This document shows positions 25,767-38,973 of a DNA stretch of 64,000 nt, piece by piece; position 1 is the first letter of the stretch, and each line of letters begins with the position of its first letter. Below the pieces are notes generated by a model, which was given only the letters and a program-made list of their open reading frames with translations, was not told the DNA's origin and ran no database searches. Location: the NCBI RefSeq assembly GCF_014205155.1, contig NZ_JACHMX010000001.1, positions 7,192,001 to 7,256,000 on the forward strand, in the 5' to 3' direction. Source of the DNA: Amycolatopsis umgeniensis (GTDB taxonomy: Bacteria; Actinomycetota; Actinomycetes; Mycobacteriales; Pseudonocardiaceae). The translations under genes were made by a program, and so were the position numbers.

Positions 25767-26855
25767 ATGGAGACCTATCGAGTCCTTCCCGCCCAGGTTC
25801 ACCCCGGTGAAGAGACGGCGGCCGCGTCGGCCTGGCGGGTCCGGATCCGCGTGGACGACCGGCCCGGCACCTTGGCCAGGATCGCCATCCGGCTGGCCGA
25901 CCTCGAGTGCAACATCCTCGGGCTGTCGGTGCTCCCGGTCCCCGGCGGCGTACTCGACGAGATCGTCCTGCGGCCGGCCACCGGACTGCCCCGGCAACTG
26001 CTCGTCGACGCGATCCGTGACGAGGGGTGCGAATGCTCCGCCGTCATCGACGCGGATCTGGCCGAATTGGTCGATCCGGCCACCGCGACGCTCGCCGCGG
26101 CCAAGAGGGCCGTCGAGGAGCCCGGTGGCCTCGCGGAGGTGCTCCGCGGTGTCCTCGCGGCCGACGTCGTCACCAAGGTCCCGTCGATCGAGGCGAACCC
26201 GGCCCGCACGGAGGGCGGGCACCGGGCGGTGTTCCCGGCGGGGGACGGCGGCACCGCGTTCGTCGCGCGCCGCCGGTGGTCACCGTTCGTCGAATTGGAA
26301 CTGAGCCGAGCCGTCGCGCTGACCGGGCTGATGTCCGCCGTCCGCGACAACGTGACAGGGCCGATCGTGCTCGACCGGCCCGATGGCGCCGCGATCGTCC
26401 TGCGGAAGGGTGTCCCCGGCGACGCGGAGGCGGTGTCCGCGCTGCACCAGAGATGCTCGATGACCACGCTCTTCCACCGCTATCACACGGGAATGCGCGC
26501 CGTGCCGCGTCGCTGGCTGCACCGGCTCCTGATGCCGCCGCGGGGGAGCAGCCTGCTCGCGGTCTGCGGTCGTGACGTGATCGGTCTCGGCCAGTTGATC
26601 CCGTCGGCCAACGGCGGCGCGGCCGAAGTCTCACTTCTGGTCGAGGATTCCTGGCAGCGCCAAGGCATCGGCACGGCCTTGCTGAGCAGGCTCGCCGTCC
26701 TCGCCGAGGCCGGGGGAGAACGCGAACTCGCCGCCGTCTGCCTGCCCGGCGACGATTCCCTCTACCGCACCGCCGCCCGGATCGGTCTCCGCCCCGAACG
26801 CACCCCCGGCGACTCCGGCACCCTGCGCTTCCGCCTCCCCGGCCCCCGCGTCTAG
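25767..26855 (+). CDS. ACT-GNAT fusion protein, putative amino-acid-regulated acetyltransferase
   Basis: 362 residues from ATG 25767. An ACT domain near residues 22-95 (RVRIRVDDRPGTLARIAIRLADLECNIL, a typical start) precedes a linker and a C-terminal GNAT domain (EVSLLVEDSWQRQGIGTALLSRLAVLAE as acetyl-CoA motif). ACT-GNAT fusions in Micromonospora aurantiaca are protein lysine acetyltransferases controlled by free amino acids. The same logic is plausible here, though both the amino acid and the protein target are unknown. Confidence 0.87.
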   Translation: METYRVLPAQVHPGEETAAASAWRVRIRVDDRPGTLARIAIRLADLECNILGLSVLPVPGGVLDEIVLRPATGLPRQLLVDAIRDEGCECSAVIDADLAELVDPATATLAAAKRAVEEPGGLAEVLRGVLAADVVTKVPSIEANPARTEGGHRAVFPAGDGGTAFVARRRWSPFVELELSRAVALTGLMSAVRDNVTGPIVLDRPDGAAIVLRKGVPGDAEAVSALHQRCSMTTLFHRYHTGMRAVPRRWLHRLLMPPRGSSLLAVCGRDVIGLGQLIPSANGGAAEVSLLVEDSWQRQGIGTALLSRLAVLAEAGGERELAAVCLPGDDSLYRTAARIGLRPERTPGDSGTLRFRLPGPRV

Positions 26856-26871
26856 TCCTCTGGATGCGGTA
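26853..26871. repeat. Single arm of the 4422-4472 palindrome
   Basis: TAGTCCTCTGGATGCGGTA begins with the stop codon of the ACT-GNAT gene and matches one arm of the ftsQ-side palindrome. The second arm is missing. It lies in the 25-bp gap before the convergent def stop. Confidence 0.7.
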
Positions 26872-26880
26872 CGGAGGGGA

Positions 26881-27381
26881 TCAGCGCTTCCAGAACCAGT
26901 CTTTGCCGCGGGCCTCGCCCAGCGCCCGCTTCTTGCGCTCGATGGTGAGCCTGTCCAGGTACAGCTTGCCGTCGAGATGGTCGGTCTCGTGCTGCAGGCA
27001 CTGCGCGAGCACATCGACGCCTTCGACCTCGACAGGTTCGTTGCGCAGGTCGACACCCCGTACGACGGCCCGCTTCGCGCGGACCACCGGGAACCACAGT
27101 TCCGGCACGGAAAGGCAGCCCTCGCCGATCTCGTGCGTCTCCTCGGAGAGCTCGGCGATCTCCGGGTTGATCACGTATCCGGTCAGCCCGCCGACGTCGT
27201 AGCTGAACACCCGCAGACCGACCCCGATCTGCGGTGCCGCGAGACCAGCGCGCCCCGCCGGTTTCACCCCGTCCATGAGATCGGTCACCAACGACTCGAT
27301 CTTCTTGTCGAATGTCGTGACCGGATCGCATACGGTCTTGAGCACGGGATCCCCGAAGTAGCGCAGGTCGCGCATCACCAT
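26881..27381 (-). CDS. def: Peptide deformylase
   Basis: 166 residues with all three PDF motifs: GLAAPQIGV (motif 1), EGCLSVPEL (motif 2, metal Cys) and QHETDHLDG (motif 3, HExxH-type metal His pair and catalytic Glu). It removes the formyl group from nascent proteins. GGAGAAGGA precedes ATG 27381. It lies 37 bp downstream of lhr on the same strand, so is probably co-transcribed with it. Confidence 0.95.
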   Translation of the reverse strand: MVMRDLRYFGDPVLKTVCDPVTTFDKKIESLVTDLMDGVKPAGRAGLAAPQIGVGLRVFSYDVGGLTGYVINPEIAELSEETHEIGEGCLSVPELWFPVVRAKRAVVRGVDLRNEPVEVEGVDVLAQCLQHETDHLDGKLYLDRLTIERKKRALGEARGKDWFWKR

Positions 27382-27418
27382 GGTCGAACGTCCTTCTCCG
27401 CAGGTCTGGGCGGCAAGT

Positions 27419-32039
<4,621 letters not shown>

Positions 32040-32041
<2 letters not shown>

Positions 32042-32062
32042 AGTGCGCCGGACCACCGACAG
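32040..32062 (-). promoter_or_regulatory. RecA-NDp/PafBC-like promoter of lhr (near match)
   Basis: On the minus strand CTGTCGGTG (32062-32054), an 8-nt spacer, then CACTAT (32045-32040). The RecA-NDp consensus is TTGTCRGTG-N8-TANNNT, so one base differs in each half. The next start codon at leaderless distance (7 nt) is GTG 32032. Confidence 0.4.
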
Positions 32063-32202
32063 TTTCGCTCCGAGGGCTGTGAGCCGGGACGAGTTCGGCG
32101 GGTTCCGCACGTGCGGCGACCTCGCTCATGGGAGCATCACCGCCAGCGCGGCCGGATCGGTACTGGGGCGGCCGCCGTTCGTCTGTTGAAGGGGTATGAG
32201 CT

Positions 32203-34101
32203 GTGCGGATCCTGTCGGTGGACCTCGGGACGTCCAACACCGTGGCCGTGCTTTCGGCGCACGGGAGGCCGCCGCGGGTGGTCGAGGTCGACGGTTCGGC
32301 CAACATGCCGTCCGCGGTGTTCGCCACCGAGGACGGCACGATCATGGTCGGCCGCGACGCCGAACGCCGTGCCCGCCTCGACCCGACCCGCTTCGAGCCC
32401 AACCCCAAGCGCCGCATCGACGAGCAGACGCTCCTGCTGGGCACCGACGTCATCCCGGTCACCGAGGTGCTGGCCGCGATCCTGCGCCGCGTCCTCGACG
32501 AGACCACCCGCCAGCTCGGCGGCGAACTGCCCGACGAGGTCCGCCTCACCCACCCCGCGCAGTGGGGCCAGACCCGCCGCAACGTGCTGCTGTCCGCCGC
32601 CCGGCTCGCCGGGATGGGCGGCAACCTGGTGCTCGTCCCCGAGCCGGTCGCCGCGGCGGCGCATTTCGCGTCGTTCCCCGGCAAAACGCTCGCGCCCGGG
32701 CAGGCGCTCGCCGTGTACGACCTCGGTGCCGGCACCTTCGACGTCGCCATCGTCGGCGCGACCCCGAACGGCGGCTTCACCGTCGTCGCCGAAGACGGCC
32801 TTCCCGACCTCGGCGGCCTCGACGTCGACCAGGCGCTCCTGGTGCACGTCGGCCGTGAGGTCTCGCACAAGGATCCTCAGCGCTGGCAGCGGGTTCTGCG
32901 GCCCGAGTCCACTCCGGACCGTCGTACGCGCCGCGCGCTGCAAGAGGACGTGAAGGCGGCGAAGGAGGCCCTCTCACGACACCCGCAGACAGAGGTCCCG
33001 ATGCCGGAGCCGTTCGAGGACGTCCTCGTCACACGAGGCGAACTCGAGGCGCTGGTGCGGCCGTCGATGCTGCGCAGTGTCGAGCTGATGGCGCGGGTGG
33101 TCCGCTCGGCGGGGATGACCCCGGACCGGCTCGCCGGTATCTACCTCGTCGGCGGTTCGAGCAGGCTTCCGCTGGTCGGCAGCCTGATCGCGGAGAAGCT
33201 CGGCGTCGTCCCCGGCAGCCTCGACCAGCCCGAGACCGCGGTCGCGCTCGGTGCGCAGCACGTCGCCTCCGACGGCATCAGCACGCGTACGCAGGGCGTC
33301 GAAGGCCAGGTCGCGGCGGGAACCGGCGCACACCCCGGCGTTTCGGGCCCGTACGCGCCGCCCCAGCAGGTCGCGTCGATCCCCGGTTACTCGGGCGGCC
33401 CCGGCCAGTCCGGTGGTTTCCCGCAGTCGGGCTACCCGAACAGCGGCCCGCAGCAGGTGCAGCAGCCCGCGCCGACGAACTTCCCGACGTACTCCTTGGC
33501 CGGGCAGACCGCCGGTGACAAGGCGCCCGCGAGCAAGAAGAAGCCGCTCGTCATCGGCGCCATCGTGGCCGTCGTCGTGCTGATCGCCGCCGGTCTCGTG
33601 TACTTCCTGACGGCCTCGTCGGTGACGACCTACACGGCCGAGGAGTGCAAGACGCCCTCCGCGGCCGACGACAAGGGCCTCACCGGCTGCCTGCGCCAGC
33701 TCGCCGGGAAGATCGCCGACACCGGCGACTGCAAACCCGGGATGGGCAACGGGCCCGCGAAACCCGCGGAGGACCTCGGCGTGACGTCGACCTGCTCCGC
33801 GCCGGGCCGCGCCGGAACCCAGGTGACCTACCTGCAGAGCGACTCCGCGGAGAAGCTCAAGGCCTACACCGACGGACTGCTCAAGTCGGCGGGCGGGGAC
33901 CGTACCGAGGCCAAATGGGTCGGCAACGCCCTGGAAGGCCAGTACTCCTCGGCCGCGGGGAAGAACGCGGCGGTGCTGGTGTTCACCGTGACCGGCCGCC
34001 CGCTGGTCGGCTTCATCTACCAGGTCCCGGCCGAAGGGCAGAACCCGACGCCGGGCGAACTGGCCGATTACTTCGAGAAGAGCGTTCAGCCGGGCGAGTA
34101 G
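32203..34101 (+). CDS. Membrane-anchored Hsp70-like protein with extracytoplasmic Cys-containing domain
   Basis: 632 residues. An Hsp70-type ATPase fold is seen in DLGTSNTVAVL (7-17), YDLGAGTFDVAIV (about 172-184) and YLVGGSSRLPLVG (about 312-324). There is no recognisable substrate-binding domain; instead comes a Gly/Pro/Gln-rich linker (about 375-440), one membrane helix (about 449-469) and a C-terminal region of about 160 residues with four cysteines, probably outside the cell and disulfide-bonded. Such fusions suggest a sensor or envelope-stress role. The start GTG 32203 has GAAGGGG upstream. It is divergent from lhr. Confidence 0.88.
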   Translation: MRILSVDLGTSNTVAVLSAHGRPPRVVEVDGSANMPSAVFATEDGTIMVGRDAERRARLDPTRFEPNPKRRIDEQTLLLGTDVIPVTEVLAAILRRVLDETTRQLGGELPDEVRLTHPAQWGQTRRNVLLSAARLAGMGGNLVLVPEPVAAAAHFASFPGKTLAPGQALAVYDLGAGTFDVAIVGATPNGGFTVVAEDGLPDLGGLDVDQALLVHVGREVSHKDPQRWQRVLRPESTPDRRTRRALQEDVKAAKEALSRHPQTEVPMPEPFEDVLVTRGELEALVRPSMLRSVELMARVVRSAGMTPDRLAGIYLVGGSSRLPLVGSLIAEKLGVVPGSLDQPETAVALGAQHVASDGISTRTQGVEGQVAAGTGAHPGVSGPYAPPQQVASIPGYSGGPGQSGGFPQSGYPNSGPQQVQQPAPTNFPTYSLAGQTAGDKAPASKKKPLVIGAIVAVVVLIAAGLVYFLTASSVTTYTAEECKTPSAADDKGLTGCLRQLAGKIADTGDCKPGMGNGPAKPAEDLGVTSTCSAPGRAGTQVTYLQSDSAEKLKAYTDGLLKSAGGDRTEAKWVGNALEGQYSSAAGKNAAVLVFTVTGRPLVGFIYQVPAEGQNPTPGELADYFEKSVQPGE

Positions 34102-34232
34102 AGATACCTGCGTTGGTCGGCGTACTTCAGGTGACCGAGATGCCGAACCGCACGCACGTCCACCTGTTTCCGTCCACTCACGACCCCCGCCGCCGACCTG
34201 GGCCGAAGGCGTCCTTCACCGCGTCAGCCGAG

Positions 34233-34292
34233 GCGAAGGGCCCCATCACCCCACCGGCGGCCGCGGCTCGGCCCGTGAGGGCCCCTTCACGG
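34233..34292. repeat. Degenerate GTGAAGG-family inverted repeat downstream of the Hsp70 gene
   Basis: GAAGGGCCCCATCAC (from 34235) and GTGAGGGCCCCTTCAC (34275-34290) are imperfect inverted relatives of the hairpins at 11619 and 62845. It may terminate the Hsp70-like transcript. The rest of 34102-34313 shows no gene. Confidence 0.45.
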
Positions 34293-34313
34293 ATTTCGAG
34301 CCGGAGGCCGGGC

Positions 34314-34319
34314 TAGACT
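34314..34319 (+). promoter_or_regulatory. -10-like TAGACT for the leaderless DUF3046 gene
   Basis: TAGACT ends 7 nt before ATG 34327, the spacing expected when transcription starts at the A of the start codon. Confidence 0.55.
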
Positions 34320-34326
34320 CCGCCCG

Positions 34327-34521
34327 ATGCGTATCACGGTCTTCCGGCGGCTGATGGCCGACGAATTCGGTCCCGGACGTGCGGAAACCCTCTCCAGGGA
34401 TCACGTCTTCGGTGAACTCGGGGGCCGGACCGTCGAACAGGCTCTCGACTCGGGAACCTCCGCCAAGGACGTCTGGCGGGCGGTCTGCGACGCCTTCGAA
34501 GTCCCGCCGGAGCGGCGCTGA
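34327..34521 (+). CDS. DUF3046 small protein upstream of recA
   Basis: 64 residues, MRITVFRRLMADEFGPGRAE onwards, fitting the DUF3046 family. The homologue Rv2738c occupies the same place before recA in Mtb. It has no known catalytic motif; it is short, acidic to neutral and probably helical. No function is established. Confidence 0.88.
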   Translation: MRITVFRRLMADEFGPGRAETLSRDHVFGELGGRTVEQALDSGTSAKDVWRAVCDAFEVPPERR

Positions 34522-34571
34522 CCTCGGTGAAAGGGCAAGAAGTCTAGCGCAACGGCGTGTCGGCCACGGCC

Positions 34572-34587
34572 TCGAACACACGTTCGT
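34572..34587. promoter_or_regulatory. LexA/SOS box of recA, with -10-like TAGGGT
   Basis: TCGAACACACGTTCGT matches the actinobacterial consensus TCGAAC-N4-GTTCGA except for the last base. TAGGGT (34589-34594) follows directly, so LexA would cover the promoter. It lies 140 bp upstream of recA. Confidence 0.88.
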
Positions 34588-34644
34588 CTAGGGTGTTGTC
34601 CACAACGGGGTCAGCGATCCACAGCTTGGGCGCGAGGCCTGGAA

Positions 34645-34667
34645 TTGTCGGTGGTCGCCCGTAGCGT
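34645..34667 (+). promoter_or_regulatory. RecA-NDp (PafBC-type) promoter of recA
   Basis: TTGTCGGTG (34645-34653), an 8-nt spacer and TAGCGT (34662-34667) match the RecA-NDp consensus TTGTCRGTG-N8-TANNNT exactly. In mycobacteria this promoter class depends on PafBC and drives LexA-independent recA induction. Confidence 0.85.
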
Positions 34668-34727
34668 CGGACCCGACAGCTCAGAACTGAATCAAGCCCT
34701 ACCGGCTCAACCAACGAGGTGGACTCC

Positions 34728-35768
34728 ATGGCACCAGCAGCACCCGACAAGGACAAGGCGCTCGAACTGGCCCTCGCCCAGATCGACAAGCAGTACGGCA
34801 AGGGCTCGGTCATGCGCCTCGGCGAAGAGGGCCGCGTGCCGATCGAGGTCATCCAGACCGGTGCCATCGCCCTCGACGTCGCGCTCGGGATCGGCGGCCT
34901 GCCCCGCGGCCGGGTCATCGAGGTCTACGGTCCGGAGTCCTCCGGTAAGACCACCGTGGCGCTGCACGCGGTCGCCAACGCGCAGAGGAACGGCGGCATC
35001 GCCGCGTTCATCGACGCGGAGCACGCGCTGGACCCGGATTACGCCAAGAAGCTCGGCGTCGACACCGACGCGCTGCTGGTCTCCCAGCCGGACACCGGTG
35101 AGCAGGCGCTCGAGATCGCGGACATGCTGATCCGCTCCGGCGCGCTCGACATCCTGGTCATCGACTCGGTCGCCGCGCTCGTGCCGCGCGCCGAGATCGA
35201 GGGCGAGATGGGCGACAGCCACGTCGGTCTCCAGGCCCGGCTGATGAGCCAGGCGCTGCGGAAGATGACCGGTGCGATGAGCAACTCCGGCACCACCGCG
35301 ATCTTCATCAACCAGCTGCGCGAGAAGATCGGCGTCATGTTCGGCTCCCCGGAGACCACCACCGGTGGTAAGGCGCTGAAGTTCTACGCGTCGGTCCGCC
35401 TGGACGTCCGCCGGATCGAGACGCTGAAGGACGGCGGCGAGCCCGTCGGTAACCGCACCCGCGTCAAGGTCGTGAAGAACAAGGTCGCGCCGCCCTTCAA
35501 GCAGGCCGAGTTCGACATCCTGTACGGCAAGGGAATCTCGCGCGAGGGTTCGCTGATCGACATGGGTGTCGACCAGGGCATCCTGCGCAAGTCCGGCGCC
35601 TGGTACACCTACGAGGGCGACCAGCTGGGCCAGGGCAAGGAGAACGCGCGCAAGTTCCTGCTCGAGAACCCGGACATCGCCAACGAGGTCGAGAAGCGCA
35701 TCAAGGAGAAGCTCGGTATCGGCGCCGTCGTCGACGCCGAAGCCGCCCCCGCGCCGGTCGACTTCTGA
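34728..35768 (+). CDS. recA: RecA recombinase
   Basis: 346 residues from ATG 34728 (GAGGTGG upstream). Walker A GPESSGKT (68-75), Walker [14 protein letters not shown]2-loop [22 protein letters not shown], and a C-terminus ending in acidic and Pro-rich residues. No intein interrupts it, unlike Mtb RecA. It forms filaments on ssDNA for recombination and triggers LexA self-cleavage. Two promoters, one LexA-controlled and one RecA-NDp, precede it. Confidence 0.98.
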   Translation: MAPAAPDKDKALELALAQIDKQYGKGSVMRLGEEGRVPIEVIQTGAIALDVALGIGGLPRGRVIEVYGPESSGKTTVALHAVANAQRNGGIAAFIDAEHALDPDYAKKLGVDTDALLVSQPDTGEQALEIADMLIRSGALDILVIDSVAALVPRAEIEGEMGDSHVGLQARLMSQALRKMTGAMSNSGTTAIFINQLREKIGVMFGSPETTTGGKALKFYASVRLDVRRIETLKDGGEPVGNRTRVKVVKNKVAPPFKQAEFDILYGKGISREGSLIDMGVDQGILRKSGAWYTYEGDQLGQGKENARKFLLENPDIANEVEKRIKEKLGIGAVVDAEAAPAPVDF

Positions 35769-35830
35769 GTCCGGGCCCCGCGCAAGGGGTGAAGTCGCCG
35801 ATCGGCCTTTTCGACTGGAGTGAGAGCTGA

Positions 35831-36373
35831 ATGCGTGCGCCCAAGGTGGATCCGGCGGAGCTGCCGCCGGACGAGCGGAGGAAGAAGGCCAAGGAGATCT
35901 GCTTCGACCTCCTGGCCGCGCGCCCGCGTTCCACGGACGAACTTCGTCAGGCACTGAAGCGCAAGGGCTTCGACGAGGAGACGACGGAGACCCTGCTCGG
36001 TAAGCTGGACCAGGCAGGGCTCATCAACGACGCCGAGTTCGCCGAAATGTGGGTTCGTTCCCGGCATGCCAACATGGGCCTGTCGCGGAACGCCCTCGTG
36101 ACCGAACTCAAACGCAAAGGAATCGATGGGGATATCGCCGTCCAGGCCGCCGACGAGGTGGACCGAGAGGCAGAGGAGCAGCGCGCCCGAGAGCTGGTAC
36201 GGAAGCGCATGCGCTCCTTGGGCAACGTCGACGAGCAGACGGCGATCCGCCGCCTGCTGGGCGTCCTCGCCCGCAAGGGCTATCCCCAGGGGCTGGCCTA
36301 CACCGTGATCCGCGACGAACTCCGCGAGTTCGGCGCCGAAGCAGCGGTCCTGGACGACGCCGCTCTCGACTGA
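35831..36373 (+). CDS. recX: RecX regulatory protein
   Basis: 180 residues in three helical repeats, typical RecX: ARPRSTDELRQALKRKGFDEE, LINDAEFAEMWVRSRH and a C-terminal repeat ending LREFGAE. RecX caps and inhibits RecA filaments. It lies 62 bp after recA and is very likely co-transcribed. Confidence 0.95.
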   Translation: MRAPKVDPAELPPDERRKKAKEICFDLLAARPRSTDELRQALKRKGFDEETTETLLGKLDQAGLINDAEFAEMWVRSRHANMGLSRNALVTELKRKGIDGDIAVQAADEVDREAEEQRARELVRKRMRSLGNVDEQTAIRRLLGVLARKGYPQGLAYTVIRDELREFGAEAAVLDDAALD

Positions 36374-36423
36374 GTCACCTGGATTCACGGTGGCCTTCCG
36401 GTTCGTAACGGGGTCGAGGGCGT

Positions 36424-36526
36424 GACTCGCGTGATTGAACGGCGATCTCGCGTGATCAGGCGTCGATCTCGCGTGATTGAGCGGCGGACTCGCGTGATCA
36501 GGCGGCGAACTCGCGTGTACCTGAGC
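36424..36526. repeat. Five units of the 21-nt-period CTCGCGTGA repeat
   Basis: Five consecutive units of about 21 nt (GAxCTCGCGTGATYnRGCGGC type) start at 36424. Spurious translation gives Arg/Val-rich repeats, but no ribosome-binding site is present. Upstream 36374-36423 and downstream 36527-36646 show no gene. Confidence 0.85.
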
Positions 36527-36646
36527 TGCTCACCGGCCGAGCGGGCCTTCTGCCCGCCGGCCGGTGTTTTGCTGCCTGGGGAAGGCGCTGACCTGCGTCG
36601 ATAAGACCGATCAGGAATCGAGAAGCACCGGACGGCCACCGAGAAA

Positions 36647-36652
36647 TAGCGT
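36647..36652 (+). promoter_or_regulatory. -10-like TAGCGT for the leaderless VOC gene
   Basis: TAGCGT ends 7 nt before ATG 36660. Confidence 0.5.
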
Positions 36653-36659
36653 TACCGGC

Positions 36660-37283
36660 ATGAACTTCATCGACGCCATCACCCTCGAAGTGGCCGACAC
36701 CGAGGCCGCCGAACGCTTCTACACCACCGCCTTCGGGCTCGGCTCCGAACTGCGTCTGCGGGCGTCGCAGGAGCCCTCCACCGGCTTCCGCGGCTACACC
36801 CTTTCCCTGGTGGTGTCCCAGCCCGCCAATGTCGACGCGCTCATCGACGCCGCCGTCGGCGCCGGAGCGACCGCGCTCAAGCCCGCCACCAAATCGATGT
36901 GGGGCTACGGAGGCGTCGTCCAGGCCCCGGACGGCGCGATCTGGAAGATCGCCACCTCGGCGAAGAAGAACACCGGCCCGGCCACCCGCGAGATCGACGA
37001 CATCGTCTTGCTGCTGGGTGTCGCCGACGTGGCCGCGAGCAAGAAGTTCTATGTCGATCACGGCCTCACCGTCGGGAAGAGCTTCGGCCGCGTGTACGTC
37101 GAGTTCGAATCCGGGTCGAGCCCGGTCAAGCTGGCGCTGTACCGGCGCAAGGCACTGGCCAAGGACGCGGGCGTGTCCCCCGAAGGCACCGGCTCGCACC
37201 GCATCGCGATCTGTGGCGCCGCCCCGTTCACAGACCTGGACGGGTTCGCCTGGGAGACCTCCACGCTCGCCGCCCAGTCCTGA
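36660..37283 (+). CDS. VOC (glyoxalase-fold) protein, two-module
   Basis: 207 residues. Module 1 starts MNFIDAITLEVADTEAAERFYTTAFGLG and ends in a GGVVQAPDGAIWKIA strand; module 2 starts EIDDIVLLLGVADVAASKKFYVDHGL. This resembles actinobacterial glyoxalase-like proteins with no assigned substrate. The start is supported by a -10 at leaderless distance. Confidence 0.83.
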   Translation: MNFIDAITLEVADTEAAERFYTTAFGLGSELRLRASQEPSTGFRGYTLSLVVSQPANVDALIDAAVGAGATALKPATKSMWGYGGVVQAPDGAIWKIATSAKKNTGPATREIDDIVLLLGVADVAASKKFYVDHGLTVGKSFGRVYVEFESGSSPVKLALYRRKALAKDAGVSPEGTGSHRIAICGAAPFTDLDGFAWETSTLAAQS

Positions 37284-37333
37284 TGTGCCACTACCGGATG
37301 CCCCCGCTCGCCGCCTACCAGGGAGAAAACGCA

Positions 37334-37774
37334 ATGAGCACCACATACGAAGGATTCACGGCCGAGGAAAAGGCCGCGATGAAGGAACACGCCCAGGACA
37401 TGAAGAAGGCCGCTCGGCGCGGTACGAGCGCGGACAAAGCGGCGGCCGCCGAGCAGGACGTCCTCGCGAAGATCGCCGAGATGTCCGACGCCGACCGTGC
37501 GCTGGCGGAGCGGGTCCACGCCGTCGTGAAGGCCAACGCCCCGATGCTCGCGCCGAAGCTCTGGTACGGCCAGCCCGCTTACGCGCTGGACGGCAAGATC
37601 GTCTGCTTCTTCCAGGGCGCGGCCAAGTTCAAGACGCGCTACGCGACGCTCGGCTTCAACGAAGAGGCCCGGCTGGACGACGGTGAGATGTGGGCGACAG
37701 CCTTCGCGCTGACCGAGGTCACCGACGCGGTGGAGCAGCGCATCGCCGCCTTGGTGAAGCAGGCGGTGAGCTGA
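37334..37774 (+). CDS. DUF1801 / YdhG-like small protein
   Basis: 146 residues. A basic, Ala/Lys-rich helical N-terminus (about 45 residues) precedes a core with [36 protein letters not shown] and KTRYATLGF, the pattern of the DUF1801 family (related to the Bacillus FrataxinB-like iron chaperone YdhG). An iron role is only an analogy. It follows the VOC gene by 50 bp on the same strand. Confidence 0.78.
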   Translation: MSTTYEGFTAEEKAAMKEHAQDMKKAARRGTSADKAAAAEQDVLAKIAEMSDADRALAERVHAVVKANAPMLAPKLWYGQPAYALDGKIVCFFQGAAKFKTRYATLGFNEEARLDDGEMWATAFALTEVTDAVEQRIAALVKQAVS

Positions 37775-37781
37775 ACCGGGT

Positions 37782-37823
37782 CGTGAGTGGCAGCTCGCTT
37801 TACCGCGCGATTGGCCACTCACG
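37782..37823. terminator. 10-bp-arm hairpin after the DUF1801 gene
   Basis: CGTGAGTGGC (37782-37791) and GCCACTCACG (37814-37823) flank a 22-nt loop, right after the stop. No T-run follows. Confidence 0.55.
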
Positions 37824-37869
37824 GCCCGGCGATAGGCACCTAGGCTCGGGTGATCACTGGGAGGACACC

Positions 37870-38307
37870 ATGATCACCATCGCGCCGTTGCACGCTGAAG
37901 ACCGTGAGGCCTGGGAAAGTCTGTTTCGTGCGTACATCGCTTTCTACGAACGTGTTGCACCCCAAGAGGTCTACGATCGTGCTTGGCGCGAATTCTCAAC
38001 CGGGGAGCGGATGCACGCGCTCGGTGCCCGCGTGGACGGGGAACTCGTCGGAATCGTGCACTTTCTGGTGCACCCCAGCACTTCCGCGCTCACCGACGTC
38101 TGTTACCTGCAGGATCTGTTCACCGCGCCGGAAGCCCGCGGCAAGGGGGTCGCGCGGGCGTTGATCGAGGCCGTCGCGGACTGGGCGCGAGCCCGTGACT
38201 GCGAGCGCGTTTACTGGCACACCAAGGAATCCAACGTCACCGCACGCCGGCTCTACGACCGGGTCGCGATCAACCGGGGCTTCATCCAGTACCAGCTCCC
38301 AGTCTGA
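37870..38307 (+). CDS. GNAT-family N-acetyltransferase
   Basis: 145 residues from ATG 37870 (GGGAGGA upstream; possible -10 TAGGCT about 24 nt before the start). The acetyl-CoA motif is [44 protein letters not shown], followed by ARRLYDRVA. It resembles single-domain bacterial GNATs acting on small amines; substrate unknown. It converges on eda across a strong hairpin. Confidence 0.9.
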   Translation: MITIAPLHAEDREAWESLFRAYIAFYERVAPQEVYDRAWREFSTGERMHALGARVDGELVGIVHFLVHPSTSALTDVCYLQDLFTAPEARGKGVARALIEAVADWARARDCERVYWHTKESNVTARRLYDRVAINRGFIQYQLPV

Positions 38308-38312
38308 AAACG

Positions 38313-38344
38313 GTGAAGGCCACCCCCGCGGAGGTGGCCTTCAC
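38313..38344. terminator. Bidirectional terminator hairpin (GTGAAGG family)
   Basis: Perfect 12-bp arms GTGAAGGCCACC (38313-38324) and GGTGGCCTTCAC (38333-38344) with an 8-nt loop, preceded by AAAA and followed by GAAAAG. It lies between convergent GNAT and eda. Confidence 0.85.
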
Positions 38345-38352
38345 GAAAAGAT

Positions 38353-38973
38353 TCAGAGCTTCGAAGCCTCCGCCGCGAAAGCCTCGATCTTCCCGAAGTC
38401 CTTGGCCGCCAAGGCATCCTTCGGCGTCAGCCACGAACCGCCGATGCAGCCCACATTCGACAGTGCGAGGTAGTCCGGCGCGGTCTTCACGGTGATCCCG
38501 CCGGTCGGGCAGAAACGCAGCCCGGGCAGCGGACCGCCGATCGACTTCAGGTACGCCACGCCGCCGCTGGCCTCGGCGGGGAAGAACTTCAGCGCGGTCA
38601 GGCCGCGTTCGGCCAGCCGCATCGCCTCGGACACCGTGCTCGCGCCCGGCAGGAACGGCAGGCCGGTGTCGAAAGCGGCGTCCAGGACCGAGTCCGTGCA
38701 GCCCGGGGTCACCAGGAACTTCGCGCCCGCGTCGGCGGCCTGCTTGGCGTGTTCCGGCGCGGTGACCGTGCCGGCGCCGATGACGATCTCCGGGACCTCC
38801 GCGGCGATCCGCTCGATCGAGGCGAGTGCCGCCGGGGTGCGCAGGGTCAGCTCGATCACGCCGATCCCGCCCGCGAGCAGTGCCCGCGCGGTGGGTACCG
38901 CGTCGGCGGCGTCGTCGAGGACGACGACGGGCATCACGGGGGACAGGCCGAGCAGGTCCGCGCCGGTGGTCAC
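38353..38973 (-). CDS. eda: 2-keto-3-deoxy-6-phosphogluconate aldolase
   Basis: 206 residues. The class I aldolase active site is seen in [12 protein letters not shown] (Glu base) and [15 protein letters not shown] (Schiff-base Lys). It splits KDPG into pyruvate and glyceraldehyde-3-phosphate, the second step of the Entner-Doudoroff pathway. The GTG start overlaps the edd stop (GTGA). Confidence 0.95.
   Translation of the reverse strand: MTTGADLLGLSPVMPVVVLDDAADAVPTARALLAGGIGVIELTLRTPAALASIERIAAEVPEIVIGAGTVTAPEHAKQAADAGAKFLVTPGCTDSVLDAAFDTGLPFLPGASTVSEAMRLAERGLTALKFFPAEASGGVAYLKSIGGPLPGLRFCPTGGITVKTAPDYLALSNVGCIGGSWLTPKDALAAKDFGKIEAFAAEASKL

Noticed and set aside
34728..35768. Intein in RecA, as in M. 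tuberculosis
   Set aside because: The protein is 346 residues and the L2 and ATPase motifs are uninterrupted.
36422..36604. 60-codon plus-strand frame rich in Arg, Val and Ile
   Set aside because: It is translation of the 21-nt repeat array; the unit length is a multiple of three, so repeats stay open. No ribosome-binding site.
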